Part shown: positions 1 to 12,000 of the stretch, piece by piece | Layout: every line of letters begins with the position of its first letter | Numbering within the stretch: position 1 is the first letter of the stretch | Assembly (NCBI RefSeq): GCF_905147045.1 | Contig: NC_065901.1 | Location: forward strand, 682,001-746,000 | DNA length: 64,000 bases | Origin: Nymphalis io | Taxonomy: Eukaryota > Arthropoda > Insecta > Lepidoptera > Nymphalidae | Direction of reading: 5' to 3' | The notes under the pieces: model-generated | What the model was told of the DNA's origin: nothing | Database searches by the model: none | Seen by the model: only the letters and a program-made list of their open reading frames with translations | Position numbers and translations under genes: made by a program

Positions 1-3000
1 GAGGTACCCCCTGTGTATACTGCCGCCTGCGTGTACGTGCACCAGACGCTGCACGCCGCCAACGCGCGCCTCGCCAAGCGCGCCAACCGCACCATGGCCA
101 TCACGCCGAGGTACCCCCTGTGTATACTGCCGCCTGCGTGTACGTGCACCAGACGCTGCACGCCGCCAACGCGCGCCTCGCCAAGCGCGCCAACCGCACC
201 ATGGCCATCACGCCGAGGTACCCCCTGTGTATACTGCCGCCTGCGTGTACGTGCACCAGACGCTGCACGCCGCCAACGCGCGCCTCGCCAAGCGCGCCAA
301 CCGCACCATGGCCATCACGCCGAGGTACCCCCTGTGTATACTGCCGCCTGCGTGTACGTGCACCAGACGCTGCACGCCGCCAACGCGCGCCTCGCCAAGC
401 GCGCCAACCGCACCATGGCCATCACGCCGAGGTACCCCCTGTGTATACTGCCGCCTGCGTGTACGTGCACCAGACGCTGCACGCCGCCAACGCGCGCCTC
501 GCCAAGCGCGCCAACCGCACCATGGCCATCACGCCGAGGTACCCCCTGTGTATACTGCCGCCTGCGTGTACGTGCACCAGACGCTGCACGCCGCCAACGC
601 GCGCCTCGCCAAGCGCGCCAACCGCACCATGGCCATCACGCCGAGGTACCCCCTGTGTATACTGCCGCCTGCGTGTACGTGCACCAGACGCTGCACGCCG
701 CCAACGCGCGCCTCGCCAAGCGCGCCAACCGCACCATGGCCATCACGCCGAGGTACCCCCTGTGTATACTGCCGCCTGCGTGTACGTGCACCAGACGCTG
801 CACGCCGCCAACGCGCGCCTCGCCAAGCGCGCCAACCGCACCATGGCCATCACGCCGAGGTACCCCCTGTGTATACTGCCGCCTGCGTGTACGTGCACCA
901 GACGCTGCACGCCGCCAACGCGCGCCTCGCCAAGCGCGCCAACCGCACCATGGCCATCACGCCGAGGTACCCCCTGTGTATACTGCCGCCTGCGTGTACG
1001 TGCACCAGACGCTGCACGCCGCCAACGCGCGCCTCGCCAAGCGCGCCAACCGCACCATGGCCATCACGCCGAGGTACCCCCTGTGTATACTGCCGCCTGC
1101 GTGTACGTGCACCAGACGCTGCACGCCGCCAACGCGCGCCTCGCCAAGCGCGCCAACCGCACCATGGCCATCACGCCGAGGTACCCCCTGTGTATACTAC
1201 CGCCTGCGTGTACGTGCACCAGACGCTGCACGCCGCCAACGCGCGCCTCGCCAAGCGCGCCAACCGCACCATGGCCATCACGCCGAGGTACCCCCTGTGT
1301 ATACTGCCGCCTGCGTGTACGTGCACCAGACGCTGCACGCCGCCAACGCGCGCCTCGCCAAGCGCGCCAACCGCACCATGGCCATCACGCCGAGGTACCC
1401 CCTGTGTATACTGCCGCCTGCGTGTACGTGCACCAGACGCTGCACGCCGCCAACGCGCGCCTCGCCAAGCGCGCCAACCGCACCATGGCCATCACGCCGA
1501 GGTACCCCCTGTGTATACTGCCGCCTGCGTGTACGTGCACCAGACGCTGCACGCCGCCAACGCGCGCCTCGCCAAGCGCGCCAACCGCACCATGGCCATC
1601 ACGCCGAGGTACCCCCTGTGTATACTGCCGCCTGCGTGTACGTGCACCAGACGCTGCACGCCGCCAACGCGCGCCTCGCCAAGCGCGCCAACCGCACCAT
1701 GGCCATCACGCCGAGGTACCCCCTGTGTATACTGCCGCCTGCGTGTACGTGCACCAGACGCTGCACGCCGCCAACGCGCGCCTCGCCAAGCGCGCCAACC
1801 GCACCATGGCCATCACGCCGAGGTACCCCCTGTGTATACTGCCGCCTGCGTGTACGTGCACCAGACGCTGCACGCCGCCAACGCGCGCCTCGCCAAGCGC
1901 GCCAACCGCACCATGGCCATCACGCCGAGGTACCCCCTGTGTATACTGCCGCCTGCGTGTACGTGCACCAGACGCTGCACGCCGCCAACGCGCGCCTCGC
2001 CAAGCGCGCCAACCGCACCATGGCCATCACGCCGAGGTACCCCCTGTGTATACTGCCGCCTGCGTGTACGTGCACCAGACGCTGCACGCCGCCAACGCGC
2101 GCCTCGCCAAGCGCGCCAACCGCACCATGGCCATCACGCCGAGGTACCCCCTGTGTATACTGCCGCCTGCGTGTACGTGCACCAGACGCTGCACGCCGCC
2201 AACGCGCGCCTCGCCAAGCGCGCCAACCGCACCATGGCCATCACGCCGAGGTACCCCCTGTGTATACTGCCGCCTGCGTGTACGTGCACCAGACGCTGCA
2301 CGCCGCCAACGCGCGCCTCGCCAAGCGCGCCAACCGCACCATGGCCATCACGCCGAGGTACCCCCTGTGTATACTGCCGCCTGCGTGTACGTGCACCAGA
2401 CGCTGCACGCCGCCAACGCGCGCCTCGCCAAGCGCGCCAACCGCACCATGGCCATCACGCCGAGGTACCCCCTGTGTATACTGCCGCCTGCGTGTACGTG
2501 CACCAGACGCTGCACGCCGCCAACGCGCGCCTCGCCAAGCGCGCCAACCGCACCATGGCCATCACGCCGAGGTACCCCCTGTGTATACTGCCGCCTGCGT
2601 GTACGTGCACCAGACGCTGCACGCCGCCAACGCGCGCCTCGCCAAGCGCGCCAACCGCACCATGGCCATCACGCCGAGGTACCCCCTGTGTATACTGCCG
2701 CCTGCGTGTACGTGCACCAGACGCTGCACGCCGCCAACGCGCGCCTCGCCAAGCGCGCCAACCGCACCATGGCCATCACGCCGAGGTACCCCCTGTGTAT
2801 ACTGCCGCCTGCGTGTACGTGCACCAGACGCTGCACGCCGCCAACGCGCGCCTCGCCAAGCGCGCCAACCGCACCATGGCCATCACGCCGAGGTACCCCC
2901 TGTGTATACTGCCGCCTGCGTGTACGTGCACCAGACGCTGCACGCCGCCAACGCGCGCCTCGCCAAGCGCGCCAACCGCACCATGGCCATCACGCCGAGG

Positions 3001-3046
3001 TACCCCCTGTGTATACTGCCGCCTGCGTGTACGTGCACCAGACGCT
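1..3046 (+). repeat. 107-bp tandem array built from a dynein heavy chain exon plus its splice donor
   Basis: There are 28 complete 107-bp units (1-2996) and a 50-bp partial unit (2997-3046), after which unrelated AT-rich intron begins. The units are essentially identical; the one change seen is G to A at 1199. Each unit encodes the dynein segment that contains VHQTLHAANARLAKR and TMAITPR, and ends in CCGAG followed by gtaccc. That is the exact exon end needed to join the next exon at 3491 (ITP-R-HYLDF). No acceptor AG lies inside the unit in front of the coding part, so the units look like exon-plus-donor copies and not complete exons. Since 107 is not a multiple of 3 and no frame has a stop, the array gives open frames of about 1,000 codons in all three forward frames; these are not proteins. 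It is either a recent expansion or an assembly artefact. Confidence 0.93.
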
Positions 3047-6000
3047 AGTAAACGTATTAGAGTTATTTAATGCCATATTTAACGTTTGCATTAGGTTAAG
3101 TAGAACTTGAATATTTAATTTTTATTAGCATTTAAAACGATATTTTTTGTTTCAACGGAAACGTATTACTTACATAGTAATTATTAGTTTATTTTTTATC
3201 CACTTAGAGAAGCAACCACAGCAGACAGTATTGCAAATGCCTTTATCATATAAAGAAATTTTAACATTTATATAAACTAACAATAGAAAAGGACTTTAAA
3301 TTAATCCTTGTGGAACTCCCATATAAGCACAGATCCATAAACTTTATGCCATAGATTAAAAAAAACTAGTTTTTTTTATACATGCTAAGAGTAGGCCAAT
3401 CATTAGACTTATATTTAAAAAGATGTTTTTATTTTAAAAATGTAATTAAACTCATTTAAATGTAATATTAATATTGAAAATAATTTACAGGCACTATCTA
3501 GACTTCATCCAGCAAATGGTGAAACTGTACGCCGAGAAACGCGCCGACCTCGAAGAGCAGCAGCTGCACTTGAACGTGGGACTCGGTAAGATCGCAGAGA
3601 CCGTCGAGCAGGTGGAGGAGATGCAGAAGAGTCTGGCGGTTAAATCGCAGGTATATGAATGAGAAGAAAAAATTACTCAATCAAAACTACTCACTAAATA
3701 TATATATTTTTTTGAAATTTCCTAAATTTTAATATTTTTATGCGATCAATTAACAAATGTTATAGGAACTCCAAGCTAAGAATGAGGCCGCCAACGCGAA
3801 ACTCCGACAAATGGTTAAAGATCAACAGGAGGCCGAGAAGAAGAAAGTTGAAAGTCAGGAGATCCAGGTTTGAACCAGTTGACAACATAGACCAAATGTT
3901 AACTGAAATAAATATTTCCGAAACTGACGTAATAATCGCTCTGTAATGTTGTAATGATCCAGGTCGCTCTAGAAAAGCAAACGAAGGAAATCGAAGCGAA
4001 ACGGAAGGACGTGATGGCGGACTTGGCACAAGTCGAGCCGGCGGTTATCGAGGCGCAAAACGGTTTGATTCCTTTCTTATTTTTCTTCTCTCTCTGTCTA
4101 ACACCATAATTGTTGAAAGCTTAAATAGCAAATGGCAACCACATATAACGTATGTGATTTGTTTTTGTGGTTGCACATTAATGTAGTACCCAACCCTCAT
4201 GTAGATGTAGATATGTGTTTACCGTCTAAACGAGATCCGATATAGGCTTAGCTCATCGTTAGTCGTACACCGATGTACGGACAAGGTCGTATAAATGTCT
4301 GCGGAGCGTACTTTACGTAGTAAAGACGAAGCTGATCCCAAACAGCGGTCCGATCGATCAAGAAGCAACAGCTGGTGGAAGTGCGGTCGATGGCCAACCC
4401 GCCCTCCGTGGTCAAGATGGCGCTGGAGTCCATCTGCACCTTGCTCGGCGAGAAAGGCGACACGTGGAAGGGCATCCGCTCCGTTGTCATGAAGGACAAC
4501 TTCATATCCACTATTGTTAACTTCGAGACTGAGAACATCACGTTAGTGCAGTTCAGTTATGGCTGGGAAGATCGCACGTTCCATCTCTCTTTCTCTCCTG
4601 CTGTCGCTTGAGACGTGTTTAAATTAGTACGTTATCCGAAAAACGTGCCATCTTTCCATAAGTAAAGAAATAGATAAATATGTACAGTCCATTGAGGTTC
4701 CTCATTTCACACGAATGTTAGTAGATAGCAACCATAAATTTTTTCTTCTCAGTCCGATATTTATTGGCAAAAACATTTTAGTGTATTTAGTGCATCGATA
4801 ATTGTAATATTATATTGTCTGTAACACATATTTTACTAAGCATTGTACGTATTTTATATAAATTTTGTATTCTTTATTATCGTGAATGATGTTTAAACGA
4901 ATTAGATGATTAATATTGTAAATATGCTAAGCTTGCTCGCATATGTGACCGATGTTATTAATGTACCTGCAACGCAACCCGGCCCGGCCGGCCCGGCCGG
5001 CGCCGGCGCACACATTAACCCAGTGACTAACCCGGCCGAGCGTACACATTCAGCTAAAGCCAGTTTTGTTTCTCTCGTATCTCGCTCTCGCTTGGCGGGT
5101 GTCGGCTCTGCAGCGGTGAAATCTATAAAGAAGCAGCACCTGGTGGAGGTGCGGTCCATGGGCAACCCGCCCGCCATCGTCAAGGTGGCGCTGGAGTCGA
5201 TCTGCCTGCTGCTCGGGGAGAACGCCACCGACTGGAAGGCCATCCGCGCCGTCATCATGCGGGAGAACTTCATCAACAGCATCGTCTCCAACTTCTCCAC
5301 CGAGGACATCACGTGAGCACGCCTGCCTGCTTACCCGTCTCGTCTCCCGACCCTGGAACTGTTGTTCGGTGATGGTGCGGTGACGATGATACTACTTATC
5401 ATGTCGACTGAGGCCGCCGGCGGCTGCCACTTAGTTTGTCATGTATGATGTTGGTAGCGGCGAATGATGAGTGGTATCACTAGGAAGTATTGAGCGAATA
5501 GGGTAACATTCGTGTAAGGTGTTAATATTAGTCGCTTCGGGCTTGCTTTTGCATGGTGAATGTCCGCATTTGTAACTGTTTGTATTTGAAATGCATAACG
5601 AATTTTCCAGAATATAGAGTAGCTATAGCGCCCGTTGGAAACCCGTCCTCTAGAGACTGATACGAAGCCGTAATATAACAACTAGATGTCCTCCACGTTT
5701 ACAATGTATTTAGTTGAACATTATCATTGCAATGAGTAAGAAATAGCAGTATTCTAGATATATATAATGTAATAAATACCAAAGATATTCTAAGATAGTT
5801 CGTTCTGCACTGTTACGTTGCATGCGTTTTGGAAAGGTTTGTGGTATTGGACTGTACTAAAAATATGTTCCTACTTAGGACTTAGTTTTATGGCTTATCA
5901 AAGTTTTTACATTTGCCAAAACTAATATGTGATTACCTTGATTGGTAATACTTTGTTTAACTATATCAATGATGTGGCAGGTCGCAGATTGTCCAGGTAT

Positions 6001-9000
6001 CATACACACAGATCTTCGAGTTGCATGAATGTATTTGCCAATAAATAATGTCCGTCCGTAAGTGGTCTCCAAGAAAGCTGTTGAAAATCACTAACGGCAG
6101 TGAATTGCTTTTTTTTATTTTCATCATTATTATTTTAGTTTGTTTGCTATCTATAATGTTTTGAAACAGTACCGTGAGTCATTCATTTCTATTATTCTGT
6201 TAAATGTTTTCTTGAAGTTACTCTCATTCCGTTCATCATTCAGGTTGAAGGAATTTGAACTAAAGGTTGATGGAAATCTGAATGTGCATGAATCAAATGG
6301 TCAAAGTACATTTTTTATTTGGTTTGGTTCATTGGTCTCACATAACGCACAGCGATAGTTACAAAAGTAAGTAAGAACTTATATACAAATTATTAATCAC
6401 CGTTTTTCATTTGTCAGTGACGATGTAAGGGAAAAGATGAAGACTCGTTATCTCAGTAACCCCGATTATAACTTCGAAAAAGTAAACAGAGCCAGTATGG
6501 CCTGCGGTCCGATGGTGAAGTGGGCGATAGCTCAGGTAACTTTCACTATACGTCTGTCAATAGCGAACCTTTAAAGAACTCTATTATTCCATGGTTATGG
6601 ATTTTTTTAGATCGAATACGCCGACATGTTGAAACGTGTGGAACCGCTTCGTAATGAACTTCAAGCTCTCGAAGACCAGGCTCAGTATAACGTGAAGGCT
6701 GGCAACGAAGTACGCGATCTCATCGCGCAGCTCGAGAAATCCATCGCTTCATACAAGGAGGAGTACGCGCAGTTGATCAGCCAAGCCCAGGCTATCAAGA
6801 CTGATCTGGAAAACGTCCAAGCTAAAGTAAAAAAACCTTTACATATAAAATACAATTTAATTTAAAACTATATTTTTGTTACACATCATTAATTATTTTT
6901 GCAAATTGCTGAACCTCTGTCTCTACACTTGCAGGTGGATCGATCGATAGCATTGTTGAAGAGCTTAGTCATCGAACGAGAACGGTGGGAGGCGAGCTCC
7001 GAGACGTTCCGATCACAGATGAGCACCATCATCGGAGACGTCTTACTGTCCGCCGCCTTCATCGCTTACGGCGGCTACTTCGACCAGCACGTGAGTACAC
7101 TAGGACAGAGCCTCGCATCTGCTACTCACTGCACATGTCGCTGACCGCTGTCTCTCCCGCAGTACCGGCAGAACCTGTTCTCGACGTGGACCAGCCACCT
7201 GGCGGCCGCCAACATCAAGTTCCGTGCCGACATCGCGCGCACGGAGTACCTCAGCAACCCCGACGAGCGGCTGCGCTGGCAGGCCAACGCGCTGCCCACT
7301 GACGAGCTCTGTGTGGAGAACGCCATCATGCTCAAGGTGCGGACCCCCTTCCTCCCGCGCACGCCCTACACGAGCAGCACTCATTCGACTTTTACTTCGC
7401 AGAGGTTCAACCGTTACCCGCTGATCATCGACCCTTCGGGTCAGGCGACCGAGTTCATAATGCGCGAGTTTAAGGAGCGCAAGATAACGAAGACTTCGTT
7501 CCTCGACGACTCGTTCAGGAAGAACTTGGAGTCTGCGTTGCGTTTCGGTAACCCGTTGCTCGTACAGGTGAGTTGTGTTTTAATTCGACAAACTATAATA
7601 CGAAACGAACCAAAGTATTGCCATCTTTTTCTTATGTGTGGCAATAAAACTGGTTGCAAGTTAGAAATTAAATGAATAAATTATGAAGAGCCTGTAATGT
7701 TGTGGTAAGTAGTTATTCATGGTAATTTCCTCGATGTATATTTTGTAGGACGTGGAGAATTACGACCCCATCCTCAACCCTGTACTGAACCGCGAGTTGC
7801 GTCGCACCGGCGGACGAGTGCTCATCACACTCGGAGACCAGGACATCGACCTTAGTCCTTCATTCGTCATTTTCTTAAGTACCAGGTAGAAATTAAAATT
7901 TAAGTATAAGTGCTTAACTCATTATGAAAAGGTAAATACTTACGGAAAGCTATTTATTTTGCTTCAAGGGATCCAACCGTAGAATTCCCGCCCGACATGT
8001 GTTCCCGAGTGACTTTTGTAAACTTCACGGTGACACGTTCGTCGCTGCAGTCGCAGTGCCTGCATCGCGTGCTGAAGGCGGAGAGACCAGACATCGACAC
8101 TAAACGCTCGGATCTGCTCAAATTGCAAGGCAAGTTCCATAATCGAACACATTGTTTTATGTTATGTAGTGGGTAATAATGATTTTATTTCCTCGATGGT
8201 AACGTGTTTGATAAATAAAGGTGACTGAGTTTCTTGTCGGATCTTCTCGTTATAATTTTCATGTTGAGCCCGATGATAGTTTTACATTAATCCGAGTCTT
8301 ATAAAATGTCGATTCGACTCAAAAAGTACTTGTCAATAGAGTGTATTTAGATTTTGTACTAATTTATTTGTCCACGTCCAGGTGAATTCCATTTACGTCT
8401 CCGGCAGCTGGAGAAATCTCTGCTGCAGGCGCTGAACGATGCGAAGGGCAAGATTCTCGACGATGATTCCGTTATTGCAACTCTCGAAACACTGAAGAAA
8501 GAGGCAGACGATATTGGACAAAAAGTAGGAAATATTTATATATCAGCAGCTGTTGTTTGTAAAATTATAGAATTTTAATTTACCTTTATTTTTATCGTTC
8601 CCCAGGTTGAAGAAACAGATAAAGTAATCGGTGAAATAGAAACCGTGAGCCAACAGTATTTGCCTTTGTCTCAAGTAAGTCCAGCATTAATTTTTCCAAA
8701 GTTTTCAATATTTCCTTAATATTTCTATTTAATTTATATTAATTCAAATATTCGAATGTTACAGGCTTGCAGCAGCATATACTTCACGATGGAGTCCCTG
8801 CACCAGGTGCACTTCCTGTACCAGTACTCGCTCAAGATGTTCCTCGATATATTCAGCACCGTGCTGGTGTGTCCGCGTCTCGCCGGCGTCAGCGACTACA
8901 CCGCCCGGCTCATGACCATCACCGAGGAGCTGTTCACGGTAGGCTGCCTCGCCCTGCGTGGTGTGTCGCTGCGTCCGAGCGTCGAGAGCGAAGTTCACCC

Positions 9001-12000
9001 TCCCCTCCCCCGCGCAGGCGGTGTACGAGCGCGTGGCCCGCGGCATGCTGCACACGGACCGCCTCACCTTCGCGCTGCTGCTGTGCCGCATCCAGCTCAA
9101 GGGCACGGGCGCCGAGGACACGCTGGACCAGCAGTTCGGGGTGTTCCTGCGCGGCCGGGAGGGCTTCGTGGCCGACTCGCCGCCGCTGGAGCCGCTCACG
9201 CAGCAGCAGCACGACGCCGCCGCCAGGCTCAGCTCCAGGCTGGTGGCGTTCCGGCGGCTGCTGGACAAGGCGCGCGAGCTGCCCGAGCTGGCGGCGTGGC
9301 TGGCGCAGGCGGCGCCCGAGCAGTGCGTGCCCACGCTGTGGGACGGCGAGCCGGCGGCGCGGCCGCACTCGCTGGCCATGTACCGCCTGCTGCTCATCCA
9401 GGCCTTCCGCCCCGACCGCGTCATCGCCGCCGCCACGCAGCTCGTGGCCTCCGTGCTCGGGCCCACCTTCATGGCCAAGGCCGAGACCGAGCTGGAGCTC
9501 TCCAGCATCACGGAGAACCAGCTCAACGCCACCACGCCCGCGCTGCTGTGCTCCGTGCCGGGATACGATGCGAGCGGTATGAAACATTTGTACATGTATT
9601 CGCATTCAAATTCACGCGGTGAATCGAATCGAAATAATATTTGTAATTATGATATGTTCAACTGTTTAGGTCGGGTGGACGACATGGCCACCGAGTTGAA
9701 CAAGCCCCTCTCGAGTATCGCTATCGGTTCGGCGGAAGGTTTCAACCAAGCTGAGCGCGCTATCAATACTGCTTGCAAAACTGGAAGGTTTGTGTTTTTA
9801 CGATTTCGTATACGCTTAAAAACATACATTCCGCCTCCTATCGGTACATCATACTATGGACCTTCTTATGTAAACAAATGACAAACAATAATTTATAAAT
9901 AAGTCATGTCATCTCTTATCTTTATAGTTTTAAGTTAATGTAAAAAGTGATTTCAATGTGTGTTATGTACAACTGTTGGAGATCCAAATAAATAAATCTT
10001 ATACTAGCTGTGCCCGCGGTTTCACCCGCGTATAACTTAAAAGAAATCACTAAGAGCAGACTTATAATATTTCAGTATATACAACATTTTCATTTTCGTG
10101 GGATTTTAGAATTTATTCGGTTTTTGCCGCACCCGGATCTAGATAGGGCAACATACAATTCAAATCATACGAGAAAAACATCATTCCCTTAAATCTATTC
10201 CGACATACTAGAATGTGACCCTGTGCTTTATTTATTGTGACTGCAAACGATGCCAATGCAAATTATACTTGTTATCCTGTTATGTTATCATGTTATGATT
10301 CAATATAAAAGGTTATAGTCAACCATAAAAGATAGATGCTAAACGACCGACCTAACCGACATATACCAGCATAATCTGAACCCTATTTAATATGATTGAT
10401 CATATAGATCTGAGTTCAACTTACGTTGGCTGTTTGAAATCTCTGAAACTGACCATTTTTGACTTTGTTCTTATTAACTTTCAATCGTCATCATTTTACA
10501 GACGTTCATTTATAGGTAGCTAAAGATTCAGACAATTCTACTGAACAGTTATTTTATATCAATTTTATCAAATAAATGTTCAACGTGATTCTTTAAATTA
10601 ACATAACTTGATATCGATTGGAATAAAGCAAACACTAAATTTTAAAGAGAAGTTAGCCATATTACATTACTGAAAATCACACTCAAATCTGTTAAGCCGT
10701 TTCCAAGATTAGCGTGCACAAATGCACAGATAAACAGACAAAAATTCTAACAATCATTGTTTTGGGTTCTATTGCGTTGATTTTTTTTTTTTTTTTTTAT
10801 ATAGAATAGGAAGGTGGACGAGCATATGGGTAAGTGGTCACCAAACGCCCTTAGACATTGGCATTCTATGAAATGTCAACCATCGCTTATAGCCAATGCG
10901 CCACCAACCTTGGGAACTAAGATTTTATGTCCCTTGTGCCTGTAATTACACTGGCTCACTCACCCTTCAAACCGGAACACAACAATATCAAGTATTGCTG
11001 TTTTGCGGTAGAATATCTGATGAGTGGGTGGTACCTACCCAGACGAGCTTGCACAAAGCCCTACCACCAGTAGGAGTAGTAGATAAAGGTCCCTAGCAAT
11101 AGTTTTACATTATCATACATATATCTTCTATTCATTCATTCATTCAGCGATCAGTTACAGATTTATTATATGTATAATATACATATTATATATTATATAA
11201 TAATAATTTAATTTAAGCTTAATATTTAACAATTTAATATTTTAAGTAAACTTACTAAGTAACGGTTACGCAGTATTATTGTAATTACCTTTTATTATTA
11301 ACAAAACAAAAAAATCAAATGCCTATCTATGTAATTTAAATAAACTAAATAACTTGTTGTAAGTGTAACTACCCACAAAAAAAAACCTTTCAATACATTA
11401 CATACAGGGAAAGGGCGCCTTTAACAAATCGCTAGGGCCTTGAATGTCGCAAAACGGATAACGGTAATAAACGGTCTGCCCGCGTTCGGATCGCCCATCG
11501 CACTCGGCAACGAGGCCGATGACCGAATTCTTTCCCCACCACTCCTGCAGTGTACTCCTACATCGTCGTAACCTCTAAAATATTTGTCCAAATGACATAG
11601 AGAAAGTTTATCTACTTTAAATATCAAAAATGATAAAAATATTTGTTTCGAAAAGTATAAATTTATTAATACAAAATGTGATGTTATTTGTATTTTATTG
11701 CATTTTCGATTCACTATTTCAGCGATAATGGCTAACATATAAAAGATAGATATATGCTGTCGCGGACTTATTTGTAGAACTATTTAAGAGATACATTTCC
11801 ACCATACATTATATTCGTATAACTCTTACGGTTTTTGCAGTGCACGCCAGAATGGCTCGCAGATAGGATTTTTTTTCCGACTTACGTGACACATTGTTAT
11901 ATTTTGGTTACTTTAATCAATAGCCTATATGTTATTCTGATGTATGAGCTATATTCAACAAACATCCATACAAACTTTCGCGTTTATAATATTAGTAGGA

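Noticed and set aside
13..3110. Three overlapping proteins of about 950-1,010 residues
   Set aside because: They are the same 107-bp dynein-derived array read in three frames; the repetitive translations are by-products.
4902..5316. A 5'-extended exon B reading from ATG at 4906
   Set aside because: The frame is open, but the upstream part has no dynein similarity and a good acceptor sits at 5113.
8759..9622. Long frames on both strands in the GC-rich dynein exons
   Set aside because: Only the frame joining 8765-8938 and 9018-9576 matches dynein; the others cross introns and have no family features.
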